A stretch of 64,000 nucleotides of DNA from the NCBI GenBank assembly GCA_002968845.1, contig PVBG01000016.1, forward strand, positions 1-64,000, read 5' to 3'. Origin of the DNA: Neorhizobium tomejilense (lineage in GTDB: Bacteria > Pseudomonadota > Alphaproteobacteria > Rhizobiales > Rhizobiaceae). A program made the translations under genes and the position numbers. Below the pieces are notes generated by a model. The model ran no database searches. It was not told where the DNA came from and worked only from the letters and a program-made list of their open reading frames with translations. This document shows, in pieces, positions 50,481 through 60,378 of the stretch; the first letter of the stretch is position 1; every line of letters starts with the position of its first letter.

Positions 50481-51650
50481 TTATGCCGCCAGCGCCCGGA
50501 GCGGATGCAGCGTGCCGTCGCTGTAGACGAAGCGGCCGGCGCGGAAGGTGGCTCGGATGCGGTGCACGTCGCCCTTTTCCACCACGACCAGATCGGCCCG
50601 CTGGCCAACGGCAATCTCGCCGCGATCGGTCAGGCCGGCGGAACGGGCAGCATTGCCGGTCGCCATGGCGACGGCTGCCGGCAGGCCACCTGCCGATGCC
50701 TCCGCCAGTTTGAAGATGCCCGGCACGAAGGCGGCCGGATGGTAATCGGCGGCAATCACCGTCAGCAGACCGGCTTTGGTGGCGTCGAGCGCGCTCAGAT
50801 TGCCGGACATGGACTTGCCGCGCAGCGCGTTCGGCGCGCCCATCAGCGTCCAGAGCCCGCGCCGGCGGGCCTCTTCGGCGGCCGGTAGCGTCACCGGGAA
50901 CTCGCTGATCGTGACGCCGAGATCGTACATCTCCGCCACCTTCTCGATGCTGTCGTCGTCATGGGAAGCGAGCGACAGGCGATGCTCGAGGGCGAGGGAG
51001 ACGATCTCCTTCAGTTTCACTTCGATCTGCGGATTGTTGCGCATGGCGATGCGCTTCCGAACAATCTCGGCGGCCATTTCCTCGGAAATCGCCCGGCGTT
51101 CGGAGATGCTGGCGACATAGGCGGCGATGTTGTTGTACTGGCCCTGGCCCGGCGTGTGGTCGGTGAGCGAGACCATGTCGATCTCGTCGGCTTTCAGCAG
51201 CCGTTCGAGCGCCGGCGCGGCGCCGACATTGGTGATCTCGTAACGCGCGTGAACGCGGTGGTCGATCAGCAGGTTGTCGCGCAGGCGGTTGATGCCTTCG
51301 ATGACGGCCGATGTCGTCTCCAGCGAGCGGACATGGCCGTAGACGCTTTCGGTGGCGAAGGAAACAGCCGCATAGGCCGTGGTGACGCCGGCGGCGGCGA
51401 GCTTCTTGTCCAGTTCGTGGATGCCGAAGTCGATCGGCATCTGGGCGTTTGGCCGCGGCGCGATCTCGCGCTCGATCATGTCGCCATGCAGATCGACGAA
51501 GCCCGGCATCAGCAGCCGCCCGCCGCCGTCGATCACGGCGCCGACGACCGGTTCGGGGCGAATCTCGGCGATCACGCCATCTTCAACCCGCACAGAACCT
51601 GAGTTCACCACCTCGTTCGGCAGAACGAGGGTGAAATTGCCGAGCCACAT
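50481..51650 (-). CDS. phnM: PhnM-type phosphonate metabolism amidohydrolase
   Basis: PhnM hydrolyses alpha-D-ribose 1-methylphosphonate 5-triphosphate to pyrophosphate and the 5-phosphate in the C-P lyase pathway. The 389-residue product from ATG 51650 (CAGGAGAAAGCC) shows the amidohydrolase motif PGFVDLHGDMIEREIAPRPN, ITNVGAAPALERLL, SLTDHTPGQGQYNN, SLASHDDDS and the late metal region DYHPAAFVPGIFKLAE. The rest of the phn operon is not in the window, so this is an isolated phnM. A Pho-box-like element lies upstream (51707-51724). Confidence 0.9.
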   Translation of the reverse strand: MWLGNFTLVLPNEVVNSGSVRVEDGVIAEIRPEPVVGAVIDGGGRLLMPGFVDLHGDMIEREIAPRPNAQMPIDFGIHELDKKLAAAGVTTAYAAVSFATESVYGHVRSLETTSAVIEGINRLRDNLLIDHRVHARYEITNVGAAPALERLLKADEIDMVSLTDHTPGQGQYNNIAAYVASISERRAISEEMAAEIVRKRIAMRNNPQIEVKLKEIVSLALEHRLSLASHDDDSIEKVAEMYDLGVTISEFPVTLPAAEEARRRGLWTLMGAPNALRGKSMSGNLSALDATKAGLLTVIAADYHPAAFVPGIFKLAEASAGGLPAAVAMATGNAARSAGLTDRGEIAVGQRADLVVVEKGDVHRIRATFRAGRFVYSDGTLHPLRALAA

Positions 51651-51706
51651 GGCTTTCTCCTGACATATAAGGATGATTATCAAGAGGCAGCGCTTAGCCG
51701 CCATTC

Positions 51707-51724
51707 GTGACATTCATGTGAAAT
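51707..51724 (-). promoter_or_regulatory. Pho-box-like pair upstream of phnM
   Basis: On the minus strand ATTTCAC and ATGTCAC lie in direct repeat with TCA cores 11 bases apart, about 57 bases before the phnM start. The fit to the CTGTCAT consensus is partial. Confidence 0.4.
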
Positions 51725-51824
51725 CGGCGCGGCACAAGGTCAAGTCGCAATCATACGGCGTCTGAAACAACAGGCGAACGCGCCGATCGCCGTTTCGAGC
51801 CTGCGCGGCGGCACCGCCCGGACA

Positions 51825-52418
51825 TCAGACGGTGAATGATGCCCGGTTTATCACTGCCCATTGCAGCATCATGATCGTCTTCGCATCGATGATTTCGCCA
51901 GTGCCGATCATCGCCACCGCCTCGTCGAGCGGTAGTTCGAGAACCTCGATATCCTCGTGCTCCTCGGCGAGCCCGCCGCCACCGTTCACCCGGTCGGAGA
52001 GATCGATCGGCGCATGGAAGAAATGCACGAGTTCTGTGATCGCGCCGGGCGACATGAATGCCTTGAAGACAAACCGCACATCCCGCAGGCGGTAGCCGGT
52101 TTCCTCCATCGCTTCGCGCCGGATCGCCTCTTCCGGGTGGTCCTCGTCAAGCAGCCCGGCCGGGACCTCGACCATCCATGCCGGCTTGCCGGTCAGATAG
52201 GCGGGCAATCGGAACTGCCTCACCAGCACGACCATGTCGCGCCGGGCATCGTAGAGAAGGATGCAGGCGGCCTCGGACTTATGGTAGATTTCGCGATGCA
52301 GGCGGTGCGTCTCGCCGCTGCGATCGGCGTAGTCGAGCTCGTAGCTCGAAAGCCGCGTCCAGCCGTCCGACAACGTCTTCTCGCTGACGAGCTTCACCCG
52401 ATCATTCCCCTCGGTCAT
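51825..52418 (-). CDS. Nudix hydrolase (NudK/ADP-ribose pyrophosphatase-like)
   Basis: The 197-residue product starts at ATG 52418, overlapping the stop of the oxidoreductase gene (ATGA). The Nudix box reads GLLDEDHPEEAIRREAMEET; the first glutamate of GX5E is His, while the catalytic REXXEE part is intact. YELDYADRSGETHRLHREIY and RQFRLPAYLTGKPAWMVEVP fit the GDP-mannose/ADP-ribose pyrophosphatase group. Substrate is not certain. It probably shares a transcript with the oxidoreductase. Confidence 0.87.
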   Translation of the reverse strand: MTEGNDRVKLVSEKTLSDGWTRLSSYELDYADRSGETHRLHREIYHKSEAACILLYDARRDMVVLVRQFRLPAYLTGKPAWMVEVPAGLLDEDHPEEAIRREAMEETGYRLRDVRFVFKAFMSPGAITELVHFFHAPIDLSDRVNGGGGLAEEHEDIEVLELPLDEAVAMIGTGEIIDAKTIMMLQWAVINRASFTV

Positions 52419-54568
52419 GCTGCGTCCTTGCGAAGCCAAACCTTGTTGTCGTGGAAGGCCGCACCGCCATAGGGCGCCACGGCATCGGCGCCGGTCAGCA
52501 CGTTGATGCCCTCGCCGTCGAGATGTTTGCGGTTTGGCCAAAGCCCCTCGGCGATCAGCACGCCCGGCCTTGCGCCGGCCACGAGCCTTGCATGCAGGCG
52601 GATTTCGCCGCGGGTGTTGCCGAGCCGGACGATATCGCCGTCGACGATGCCGAGGCGCTCCGCATCGGTCGGTTCGATCATCACTTCGGGCCGCCCTTCC
52701 CGCTCATAAGAGCTTTTCGTCTCGGAGAAGGAGGAGTTGAGGAAGCTGCGGGCCGGCGATGTCGCCAGCCGGAAGGGATGCGCCTCGTCCGCCACCTCGA
52801 TGACGTCGACCTGGTCGGGGAAGACCGGCAGTTCGGCGATCGGCCCAAGCGGCCCGACATTTTTCGGCGGCTTGTCCGGCGACGGGCCGTTCGCCCAATC
52901 CGGCCGGAAACGGAATTTGCCGTCCGGATAACCGAACCCATTGATATAATGCGCGGTTTCGAAGTCCGGCTGCGCGTCGATCCATTTGTCGCGCGCCAGC
53001 TCCTCGTAGCCGCCCCAGTGGCTGGCCTTCAGGATGCGATCGATATGCTGTCGCTCGTCGAGGCCGAAACCGGGAAAATGATCGACGCCGAGGCGCTTTG
53101 CCAGTTCTTCGATGACGAAGAGGTTGGTGCGCACCGTGGATGGCGGCTCGACCAGCTTCGGCCCGAGCAGGATATGCTGCTGCCCACCGGCGCGGTAAAG
53201 ATCGTCATGCTCGACGAACATCGTTGCCGGCAGGACGATATCGGCGACTTCGGCCGTATCGGTCATGAACTGCTCGTGCACCGCGACGAACAGGTCGTCG
53301 CGCAAAAAACCCTGGCGGACGAGGCGCTGTTCCGGCGCGACGTTCATCGGATTGGTGTTCTGGATCAAAAGCGCAGTCACCGGCCCGCCGTTCCGCAGAG
53401 CCTCCGCATCGCCGGTCAGTACCCGGCCGATCTGCGACTGGTCAAGCTGGCGGATATCGGGATCGGCATAGGCCGTGCCCATCAGCTCGGATTTATTGAG
53501 CCGGAAAATCTCGCCGTTGTTGTGAAAAGCGCCGCCGCCCTCGTATTGCCAGCAGCCGAGCACCGTCGCGATCGACAGCGCCGCGTGCATGGCGACCGTG
53601 CCGTTCCTCTGGCGGGCAAAACCGTAGCCCAGCCGGAAGAAGGTTTTCTGGGTGGTGCCGACGAGGCGCGCGAAGGTCTCGATCTCTTCGACCGACAGGC
53701 CGGTGATGGCGGAGGCCCATTCCGGCGTCTTCGCCTTCAGATGCGCTTCGAGGCCGGCCGGGTCGTCGGCATATTGGGCCATGTAGGCGCGGTCGGTATA
53801 TCCGTCGCGGAAGGCGACGTGCATGACGGCGCAGGCAAGCGCCGCATCGGTGCCGGGGCGCACCGTCAGCGCCATATCGGCCTGTTTCATCGTCGGGTTG
53901 TCGTAGATGTCGATGACGACGATCTTGGCACCGCGTTCCTTGCGGGCCCTCACCGCGTGGGTCATGACGTTGACCTGGGTGGAGACGGCATTGGTGCCCC
54001 AGATCACCACGCAATCGGACTTCGCCATCTCGCGCGGATCGGGACCGCGCAGGGCGCCGGTTCCCATCACGTAACCGGTCCAGGCCATGTTGGTGCAGAT
54101 CGTGCCGAAGAAGCCGGAGTATTTTTTGGCATGCCGCAGGCGCTCGATCGAATCGCGCTGCACCTGGCCCATCGTACCGGCATAGAAATAGGGCCAGACC
54201 GCCTCCGACCCGTGTTTCGCTTCCGCCTTGACGAAGGCGTCGGCGATCTCGTCGAGTGCGGCCTCCCAGGAAACCTCCTGCCAGTTCCCCTCGCCCTTGG
54301 CGCCCACGCGGCGCTTCGGGTGCATCAGCCGGCCGGGATGGTAGAGCCGCTCGGAATAACGGGCGACCTTGGCGCAGATGACGCCGGCCGTATAGCTGTT
54401 GTCGGCGGCACCGCGCACGCGGCCGATCCTGCCGTCGGCGGTGAGATCTATGTCCAGTGCGCAGGCCGACGGACAGTCGTGCGGACAGACGGTGTGTCCG
54501 ACGGAATTGTGGCCGGACTTTTCGGGGGCGATTGGGGTTTTCGCGGTAATCGGGGTCGCAACGTTCAT
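52415..54568 (-). CDS. Molybdopterin oxidoreductase, DMSO reductase family
   Basis: The 717-residue product has an N-terminal 4Fe-4S motif (HTVCPHDCPSACALDIDL and GVICAKVARYSERLYHP). Mo-bisMGD-binding segments follow (GTICTNMAWTGYVMGTGALR, VIWGTNAVSTQVN, VRPGTDAALACA), and a C-terminal molydopterin-dinucleotide domain with LNSSFSETKSS. It lacks a Tat signal, so it is probably cytoplasmic. Which substrate it reduces or oxidises is unclear; formate dehydrogenase-like and other members look alike. ATG 54568 is chosen over TTG 54586. Confidence 0.88.
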   Translation of the reverse strand: MNVATPITAKTPIAPEKSGHNSVGHTVCPHDCPSACALDIDLTADGRIGRVRGAADNSYTAGVICAKVARYSERLYHPGRLMHPKRRVGAKGEGNWQEVSWEAALDEIADAFVKAEAKHGSEAVWPYFYAGTMGQVQRDSIERLRHAKKYSGFFGTICTNMAWTGYVMGTGALRGPDPREMAKSDCVVIWGTNAVSTQVNVMTHAVRARKERGAKIVVIDIYDNPTMKQADMALTVRPGTDAALACAVMHVAFRDGYTDRAYMAQYADDPAGLEAHLKAKTPEWASAITGLSVEEIETFARLVGTTQKTFFRLGYGFARQRNGTVAMHAALSIATVLGCWQYEGGGAFHNNGEIFRLNKSELMGTAYADPDIRQLDQSQIGRVLTGDAEALRNGGPVTALLIQNTNPMNVAPEQRLVRQGFLRDDLFVAVHEQFMTDTAEVADIVLPATMFVEHDDLYRAGGQQHILLGPKLVEPPSTVRTNLFVIEELAKRLGVDHFPGFGLDERQHIDRILKASHWGGYEELARDKWIDAQPDFETAHYINGFGYPDGKFRFRPDWANGPSPDKPPKNVGPLGPIAELPVFPDQVDVIEVADEAHPFRLATSPARSFLNSSFSETKSSYEREGRPEVMIEPTDAERLGIVDGDIVRLGNTRGEIRLHARLVAGARPGVLIAEGLWPNRKHLDGEGINVLTGADAVAPYGGAAFHDNKVWLRKDAA

Positions 54569-54651
54569 GGCTTTTCTATATTGCAAGCTGACGTCCGCAA
54601 AAAGCGTGATTTGCAGCGCATCAATTTAATTCAAGCGAGACACCAGCAACG

Positions 54652-55530
54652 ATGAACTACCGGCACATCTATCACGCGGGCAATTTTGCCGATGTTCTCA
54701 AACACGCGATCCTTGCGCGGCTGATCCGCTATGCCCAGAACAAGGACAAGGCGTTTCGCGTGCTGGATACCCATGCCGGCATCGGGCTTTACGACCTTTC
54801 CTCGGACGAGGCGCAGAAGACCGGCGAATGGCGCGACGGCATCGGCCGGCTGATGGAAGCGGAATTGCCGGCAAAGGTCGCGGACCTGCTGGAGCCGTAT
54901 CTGGCGGCGGTCAGGGAACTGAACCCGACCGGTGCGCTGAAACTCTATCCCGGCTCTCCGAAGCTTGCCCGCATGCTGTTCCGTCCGCAGGACCGGCTGT
55001 CGGCGATGGAACTGCATCCGGAAGACTTCAATCGCCTGCACAATCTGTTCGAGGGCGATTTCCAGGTACGCGCCACCGAACTCGACGGCTGGCTGGCGCT
55101 CGGCGCCCATCTGCCGCCGAAGGAAAAGCGCGGAATCGTACTCGTCGATCCGCCTTTCGAGGAAGAAGGCGAATACAGGCGGCTGGTGAAAGGCCTGTCG
55201 ACCGCATGGCGCCGGTTCCAGAGCGGCACCTTCTGCCTCTGGTATCCGATCAAGAAGGGTGCGCCGCTCAGGGCCTTCCACGACGAGCTGAAGGCGCTGG
55301 AAATCCCGAAAATGCTATGCGCAGAATTGACCGTCCAAAGCGACCGCGAGACGACCGGGCTGTCCGGCTCCGGCCTCATCATCGTCAACCCGCCCTTCAC
55401 ACTGAAGGAGGAGCTGCACGCGCTTCTGCCGACCTTGAAAACCATCCTGGCGCAGGACCGGTTCGCCTCGCAGCGCGCCTTCTGGCTGACCGGTGAGACC
55501 GTCGACAGCGACCTCGATTCGGAGTCTTGA
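54652..55530 (+). CDS. rlmJ: 23S rRNA (adenine-2030-N6)-methyltransferase
   Basis: RlmJ methylates A2030 of 23S rRNA. The 292-residue product begins MNYRHIYHAGNFADVLKHAI, the standard N-terminus, with the SAM region VLDTHAGIGLYDLSSDEA and the catalytic DPPFEEEGEY motif. It is divergent from the oxidoreductase, with about 80 bases between starts, and precedes an RNase T2 gene. Confidence 0.94.
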   Translation: MNYRHIYHAGNFADVLKHAILARLIRYAQNKDKAFRVLDTHAGIGLYDLSSDEAQKTGEWRDGIGRLMEAELPAKVADLLEPYLAAVRELNPTGALKLYPGSPKLARMLFRPQDRLSAMELHPEDFNRLHNLFEGDFQVRATELDGWLALGAHLPPKEKRGIVLVDPPFEEEGEYRRLVKGLSTAWRRFQSGTFCLWYPIKKGAPLRAFHDELKALEIPKMLCAELTVQSDRETTGLSGSGLIIVNPPFTLKEELHALLPTLKTILAQDRFASQRAFWLTGETVDSDLDSES

Positions 55531-55580
55531 CCGGGCGAGGCTTCCCGCCCATGGTGCCGCGCATTGCAGGGGGCCGGCCG

Positions 55581-56246
55581 ATGACCAACCGATTTATCGC
55601 TTTCCTTTTTCTCGCACTTTTCGCGTCCACTGCCTCCGCCCAGGAGCGCCGATCGGACAATCGGCAGGATCATGCGGGGCAGTTCGATTTCTATGTCCTG
55701 TCGCTTTCCTGGTCGCCGACCTTCTGCGCTTCGCAGAGCGGCGGCAAGAACGACCAGCAATGCAGCACGGACAAGGATTTCCGTTTCATCGTCCACGGGC
55801 TGTGGCCGCAATACGAAAAAGGCTATCCGGACTTCTGCGAAACGAAGGAACCGGGCCGCGTGCCGCAGTCGCTTGGCCAACCACTCTTCGACATCATGCC
55901 GTCGATGGGGCTGATCGGCCATCAGTGGCGCAAGCACGGAAGCTGCACGGGGCTCAGCCAGCGTGATTATTTCGGCAAGCTGCGTGACGCCTTTTCGCGG
56001 GTCAAACTGCCCGCCGACCTGTCCAGCGGCGACTCGGCGGTGACGCTCTCGGCCGACCAGATCGAAGAGAAGTTCCTCGCCGCCAATCCGGGCATGAGCC
56101 GGCGCGGCATTTCGACGAGTTGCGAGGGCCGGCAGCTGGAGGAAGTGCGCATCTGCCTCAGCAAGGACCTGCAATTCCGCGATTGCGCCGAAGTCGACCG
56201 CGACGGCTGCCGGATCAGCCAGATCACTCTGCCGCCGGCAAGATGA
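55581..56246 (+). CDS. Ribonuclease T2 family protein
   Basis: The 221-residue product from ATG 55581 has a signal peptide (about 1-20, ending ASA) and the two active-site segments of RNase T2: FRFIVHGLWPQ and HQWRKHGSCTGL, each with the catalytic His, plus several Cys for disulfides. It is a secreted or periplasmic RNase. An ATG at 55527 overlaps the rlmJ stop (ATGA), but the signal peptide favours the later start. Confidence 0.9.
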   Translation: MTNRFIAFLFLALFASTASAQERRSDNRQDHAGQFDFYVLSLSWSPTFCASQSGGKNDQQCSTDKDFRFIVHGLWPQYEKGYPDFCETKEPGRVPQSLGQPLFDIMPSMGLIGHQWRKHGSCTGLSQRDYFGKLRDAFSRVKLPADLSSGDSAVTLSADQIEEKFLAANPGMSRRGISTSCEGRQLEEVRICLSKDLQFRDCAEVDRDGCRISQITLPPAR

Positions 56247-56268
56247 CATTTATCGAGAGGACAAGACC

Positions 56269-56865
56269 ATGAAGCTGCTGTATTCCCCGGCCTCGCCCTA
56301 TTCGGCCAAGGTGCGCATGGCGGCGCGCCATCTCGGCATCGGGATCACTGAAGTCAAGACCGACACCAACGCGGCCCCGCCGGAACTCGTGAGCAACAAC
56401 CCGCTCGGCAAGATCCCGGTGCTGATCCGTGATGGCGAACCGCCGATCTACGACAGCATCGCGATCATGCACTGGCTCGATCGCCAGTCGGGCGGCAAGC
56501 TCTATCCGAAGAAGGACGCGAAGCGCACCGAGGCGGAAGTGCTGGAAGCGCTTTGCGACGGCATGATGGATTGCCTGCTGGCGATCGTCTACGAGCGTCG
56601 CTCGCGCGACGAGGACAAGGTCCATCAGCCGTGGATCGACAAACAATGGGCCAAGGTGGTGCGCGGCCTCGATCACCTGGAGAACAACCTGCCGAAAACC
56701 GGCAAGAAGCTGCATGGCGGCCATTTCGCGCTGGCCGCGTTGATCGGTTACCTCGATCTGCGCTTCAACGGGCAATGGGCCGAGGGCCGGCCGGAGCTCG
56801 CCTCCTGGCCGGACGTCTTCAGCAAGCGCTTCGCTTCCTACACTGCCATGAAATCGGCGGCCTGA
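56269..56865 (+). CDS. Glutathione S-transferase family protein
   Basis: The 198-residue product has the thioredoxin-like N-terminal domain (LLYSPASPYSAKVRMAARHL, then NPLGKIPVLIRDGEPPIYDS) and the all-helical C-terminal domain. The N-terminal SPxSPYSAKVR pattern is typical of the YibF-like group. The substrate is not known. It starts 22 bases after RNase T2 and is followed by a strong terminator. Confidence 0.9.
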   Translation: MKLLYSPASPYSAKVRMAARHLGIGITEVKTDTNAAPPELVSNNPLGKIPVLIRDGEPPIYDSIAIMHWLDRQSGGKLYPKKDAKRTEAEVLEALCDGMMDCLLAIVYERRSRDEDKVHQPWIDKQWAKVVRGLDHLENNLPKTGKKLHGGHFALAALIGYLDLRFNGQWAEGRPELASWPDVFSKRFASYTAMKSAA

Positions 56866-56868
56866 AAC

Positions 56869-56898
56869 AAAAAAAGCCCGGGCCGAAGCCCGGGCTTT
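56869..56898. terminator. Bidirectional terminator between gst and porin genes
   Basis: GCCCGGGC, loop CGAA, GCCCGGGC. Seven T follow on the minus strand (porin side) and three T on the plus strand. Confidence 0.9.
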
Positions 56899-56923
56899 CC
56901 CCAGCCTGTTAAGGCTATCGAAC

Positions 56924-57559
56924 TTAGAACTTCACGCCGATACCGACCTTGACGCTGTGATCGTCGAAGCCCTTCGAAACCGAACCGGAATCGAGCGAGT
57001 AGCTGTCCGAACCGAAATCCGTGTAACGGTATTCGACACGAGCGGTGATGTTGTTGGTGACGAAGGCTTCGGCACCGGCACCGACCGTGTAACCGACGGC
57101 GGTCTTGTTTTCGGACGAAGTCGCGTCGCTCAGTTCGTTGTCCTGCAGGGCGACACCGGCCGTACCATAGATCAGGAAGGGGTTGAGGTCGTAACCGACG
57201 CGGCCGCGAACCGAGCCGTTCCAGCCGGCCTTGCCTTCAAAGCCGTCATCCGTGGTGCTCTTCGTGCCGTTATAACCGACGTCTGCTTCGACACCGTAGA
57301 CGATCGAACCGCTCTGGAAGTTGTAGCCGGTATAAGCACCGCCGCCGAACTGGCCGTCACGGTCGCCGCTACCGAAGCGACCCCAGTCATACTGACCATA
57401 ACCACCGAGATAGAAACCCTGCCAGCTGGCAGCCGGGGCCGGCTCTTCGGTTGCAACCGGGGCCTGCGGAATTTGTTCGACGGCATCAGCGGCATTGGCC
57501 GCAGAGATGGCGATGAAGCTGACTGCCGAGGCCATCAGAGTTGCGATGAGAGTACGCAT
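56924..57559 (-). CDS. ropB: Outer membrane beta-barrel protein (RopB/Omp25-like)
   Basis: The 211-residue product from ATG 57559 (AAAAGGAGAAAATGT) has a signal peptide ending SAANA. The mature part is an eight-stranded barrel of the OmpA-like Omp25/Omp31 group: GFYLGGYGQYDWGRFG, GFEGKAGWNGSVRGRVGYDL, and the C-terminal VEYRYTDFGSDSYS with final Phe. Rhizobial RopB proteins are major outer membrane proteins. The longer frame to 57739 is not used. The AT-rich region upstream holds the promoter. Confidence 0.88.
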   Translation of the reverse strand: MRTLIATLMASAVSFIAISAANAADAVEQIPQAPVATEEPAPAASWQGFYLGGYGQYDWGRFGSGDRDGQFGGGAYTGYNFQSGSIVYGVEADVGYNGTKSTTDDGFEGKAGWNGSVRGRVGYDLNPFLIYGTAGVALQDNELSDATSSENKTAVGYTVGAGAEAFVTNNITARVEYRYTDFGSDSYSLDSGSVSKGFDDHSVKVGIGVKF

Positions 57560-58241
57560 ACATTTTCTCCTTTTACTGCTGCGCCGGGAATTCGCCGCGA
57601 CAACATGGTTGGCGACACATTTGTTCCCTGCCCGCTGAAACGGAATGTGGAGGTCAATTGAGGAATAGAAAGAGCCGAAATGTGAATTGATTGTGGCGCG
57701 CAGAAGGCCAAAATTTGATGTTGCTGTATCGCAACACACGTTTGATTAACCTTAAGCAATGCTTACTTTGAATATAAATATTTTTACATTTATAAATTAC
57801 TTCTTAAATCCAAAGCACAACTCAGTCAATACACCTGCCGGCGCGAACCGGCGCGGGCGCCACTCGCCAAGTTCGACTTGTATTCGCAGCAAAACCGGAT
57901 CGGGCGCTTGTAGAAACAAAAATCTGAGCTGAAACACGCACGTATTTCTCCTCTCCGCAGGAAGGCAGCCGGAGCCGGTGGCGCCTGCCGCCGGATTTCT
58001 GCCTTAAATATTCCACCGCCGAAACGGCCATTTGGGCCTTAGTCAAGAGCACGGGGCGGAATTCTCGCCGGCGCTTTCAAAATCTGCCTCGACACACTAT
58101 TTCTCCGGCAGCGGCCTTCGTGCAGGGAATCGGGCCGCTTCAGCGCAATATTTTGACAAGCTGCCGGTCTCCGGCACATGTCTTGGGCGCACGGTTCGAA
58201 TCGGTGATGGCCGGATGTCGATATCCGGCGGAGACTATGGA
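57560..58241 (+). other. Long intergenic region between porin and uvrC (682 bp)
   Basis: The part 57700-57830 is unusually AT-rich and probably holds the promoter of the porin gene. From 57850 to 58240 the sequence is GC-rich without a recognised gene, RNA or repeat. A frame at 57822-58052 on the minus strand is composition noise. The uvrC promoter must lie at its right end. Confidence 0.6.
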
Positions 58242-60281
58242 ATGAACGGAACGAAGCTGCCCGACGGCGGCGTTCTCTACGACGAGACGGAAGAAGATGA
58301 CGACGATGTGCTCGTGGCAGAACCGAGCCAAGGCCCCGCCGCGTCGATCGACTGGAACGAGGGCTGGAAGAACGAGACGGGGCTGAAGGGCGCCGACCTG
58401 ATCGCCGAATTCGTCAAGCACCTGCCGAATGCGCCAGGCGTCTACCGGATGTTCAACGACACGCAGGATGTGCTTTACGTCGGCAAGGCGCGCAGCCTCA
58501 AGAAGCGCGTTGGCAATTATGCCCAAGGCCGCGTCCATTCCAACCGCATCGCCAAGATGGTGCGCGAAACCACCCACATGGAATTCGTCACGACGCGGAC
58601 GGAAACCGAGGCGCTGCTGCTCGAAGCCAATCTCATCAAGCGCCTGCGGCCGCGTTTCAACGTTCTTCTGCGCGACGACAAGTCGTTTCCCTATATCATG
58701 ATCACCGGCGATCACCGGGCTCCGGCAATCTTCAAACATCGCGGCGCGCGGGCGCGCAAAGGCGATTATTTCGGACCCTTCGCCTCGGCTGCTGCCGTCG
58801 GCCGCACCATCAACTCGCTGCAGCGCGCCTTCCTGCTGCGCACCTGCACCGACAGCGTGTTCGAGACCCGCACCCGCCCCTGTCTGCTGTTCCAGATCAA
58901 GCGCTGTTCGGGGCCCTGCACCCACGAGATCAGCGACGAGGGTTACGCGGCGCTGGTCGGCGAAGCCAAGGACTTCCTCTCCGGCAAGAGCCAGAACGTC
59001 AAGTCGGCGATCGCCCGCCAGATGGCGGAAGCCTCCGAGGACCTGGATTTCGAGCGCGCCGCCGTCTATCGCGATCGCCTGGCGGCGCTCAGCCACGTCC
59101 AGAGCCACCAGGGCATCAACCCGGCCGGCGTCGAGGAGGCGGATGTCTTCGCCATCTACAACGAGGGCGGTCTCTCCTGCATCCAGGTGTTCTTCTTCAG
59201 GACCGGCCAGAACTGGGGCAACCGCGCCTACTTCCCGAAGGCCGATCCGCAGCTTTCCGGCCCGGAAGTGCTCAATGCCTTCCTGGCGCAGTTCTATGAC
59301 GACAAGCCGGTGCCGAAGCAGATCCTGCTGTCCGAGACCGTCGAGGAGCAGGATTTGCTCGCCCAGGCCTTCTGCGAAAAAGCCGGCCACAAGGTGACGA
59401 TCTCCGTACCGCAGCGGGGCGAGAAGAAGGACCTCACGGACCACGTTCTGGCGAATGCCCGCGAGGCGCATGGCCGCCGGCTTGCCGAAACCTCGTCGCA
59501 GGCGCGCCTGCTGCAGGGGCTCGCGGAGACCTTTGGGCTTTCCTTCGTACCGCGCCGGATCGAGATCTACGACAACTCGCATATCATGGGCACAAATGCG
59601 GTCGGCGGCATGGTCGTCGCGGGGCCGGAAGGCTTCGTGAAGAGCCAGTACCGCAAGTTCAACATCAAATCGACCGACATCACCCCCGGCGACGACTTTG
59701 GCATGATGCGCGAGGTGATGACCCGCCGCTTCTCGCGCCTGCTCAAGGAAGAGGGCATTCCCGACCGCACCGCCGCGGCGGCTGCCAGCGCCGAGGATGC
59801 GGCAGATGCCGCCTTCCCCGCCTGGCCGGACGTGATCCTGATCGATGGCGGCCAGGGGCAGATGAGCGCGGTGCGCGCCATTCTCGACGAACTCGGCATC
59901 CGCGACGTGGTGACCGCGATCGGCGTCGCCAAGGGCGTCGACCGCGACGCCGGGCGCGAGCGGTTCTTCGCCGACGGACGGTCAGACTTCTCGCTGCCGC
60001 CGCGCGATCCGGTCCTCTATTTCATCCAGCGCATGCGCGACGAGGCCCATCGTTTCGCGATCGGTTCGCACCGGGCGCGGCGCAAGAAGGAGATGGTCAA
60101 GAACCCGCTGGACGAGATTTCCGGAATCGGGCCTGGCCGCAAGCGCAAGCTGCTGCAGCATTTCGGCACGGCGAAGGCGGTGTCGCGCGCCGGCCTGACC
60201 GACCTCATGGCGGTCGAGGGAATTTCGGAGGCCGTCGCCAAGCAGATCTACAACCATTTCCACGAGAACCGGGCCGGCTAA
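58242..60281 (+). CDS. uvrC: Excinuclease ABC subunit C
   Basis: UvrC makes both incisions in nucleotide excision repair. From ATG 58242 (GGAG at 58232) the product has 679 residues. Landmarks are the GIY-YIG nuclease ([20 protein letters not shown]), the Cys motif RCSGPC, a UVR motif near [17 protein letters not shown], the RNase H-like part ([19 protein letters not shown]) and the C-terminal HhH2. About 60 acidic residues precede the GIY domain, as in other rhizobia. pgsA-moaD-moaE follow. Confidence 0.95.
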   Translation: MNGTKLPDGGVLYDETEEDDDDVLVAEPSQGPAASIDWNEGWKNETGLKGADLIAEFVKHLPNAPGVYRMFNDTQDVLYVGKARSLKKRVGNYAQGRVHSNRIAKMVRETTHMEFVTTRTETEALLLEANLIKRLRPRFNVLLRDDKSFPYIMITGDHRAPAIFKHRGARARKGDYFGPFASAAAVGRTINSLQRAFLLRTCTDSVFETRTRPCLLFQIKRCSGPCTHEISDEGYAALVGEAKDFLSGKSQNVKSAIARQMAEASEDLDFERAAVYRDRLAALSHVQSHQGINPAGVEEADVFAIYNEGGLSCIQVFFFRTGQNWGNRAYFPKADPQLSGPEVLNAFLAQFYDDKPVPKQILLSETVEEQDLLAQAFCEKAGHKVTISVPQRGEKKDLTDHVLANAREAHGRRLAETSSQARLLQGLAETFGLSFVPRRIEIYDNSHIMGTNAVGGMVVAGPEGFVKSQYRKFNIKSTDITPGDDFGMMREVMTRRFSRLLKEEGIPDRTAAAAASAEDAADAAFPAWPDVILIDGGQGQMSAVRAILDELGIRDVVTAIGVAKGVDRDAGRERFFADGRSDFSLPPRDPVLYFIQRMRDEAHRFAIGSHRARRKKEMVKNPLDEISGIGPGRKRKLLQHFGTAKAVSRAGLTDLMAVEGISEAVAKQIYNHFHENRAG

Positions 60282-60378
60282 ATCGGCATGACGCCATCAG
60301 CTGCAAAAAAGCCGCGACCCCCTGTTGACGCCTTGGCCTCAACACATCAACTAGGAGCAAACATCCGGAAGGCTCTCC

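Noticed and set aside
49501-50500. Flanking direct repeats around the RES/Xre pair like those at vapBC
   Set aside because: The purN end was compared by eye with the sequence before phnM and no similar repeat was found.
52451-54655. 734-codon open frame opposite the molybdopterin oxidoreductase
   Set aside because: Mirror frame rich in Arg, His, Asp; the minus-strand protein has clear cofactor motifs.
57822-58052. Possible 76-residue gene upstream of uvrC
   Set aside because: No ribosome site, odd composition and no family; treated as intergenic.
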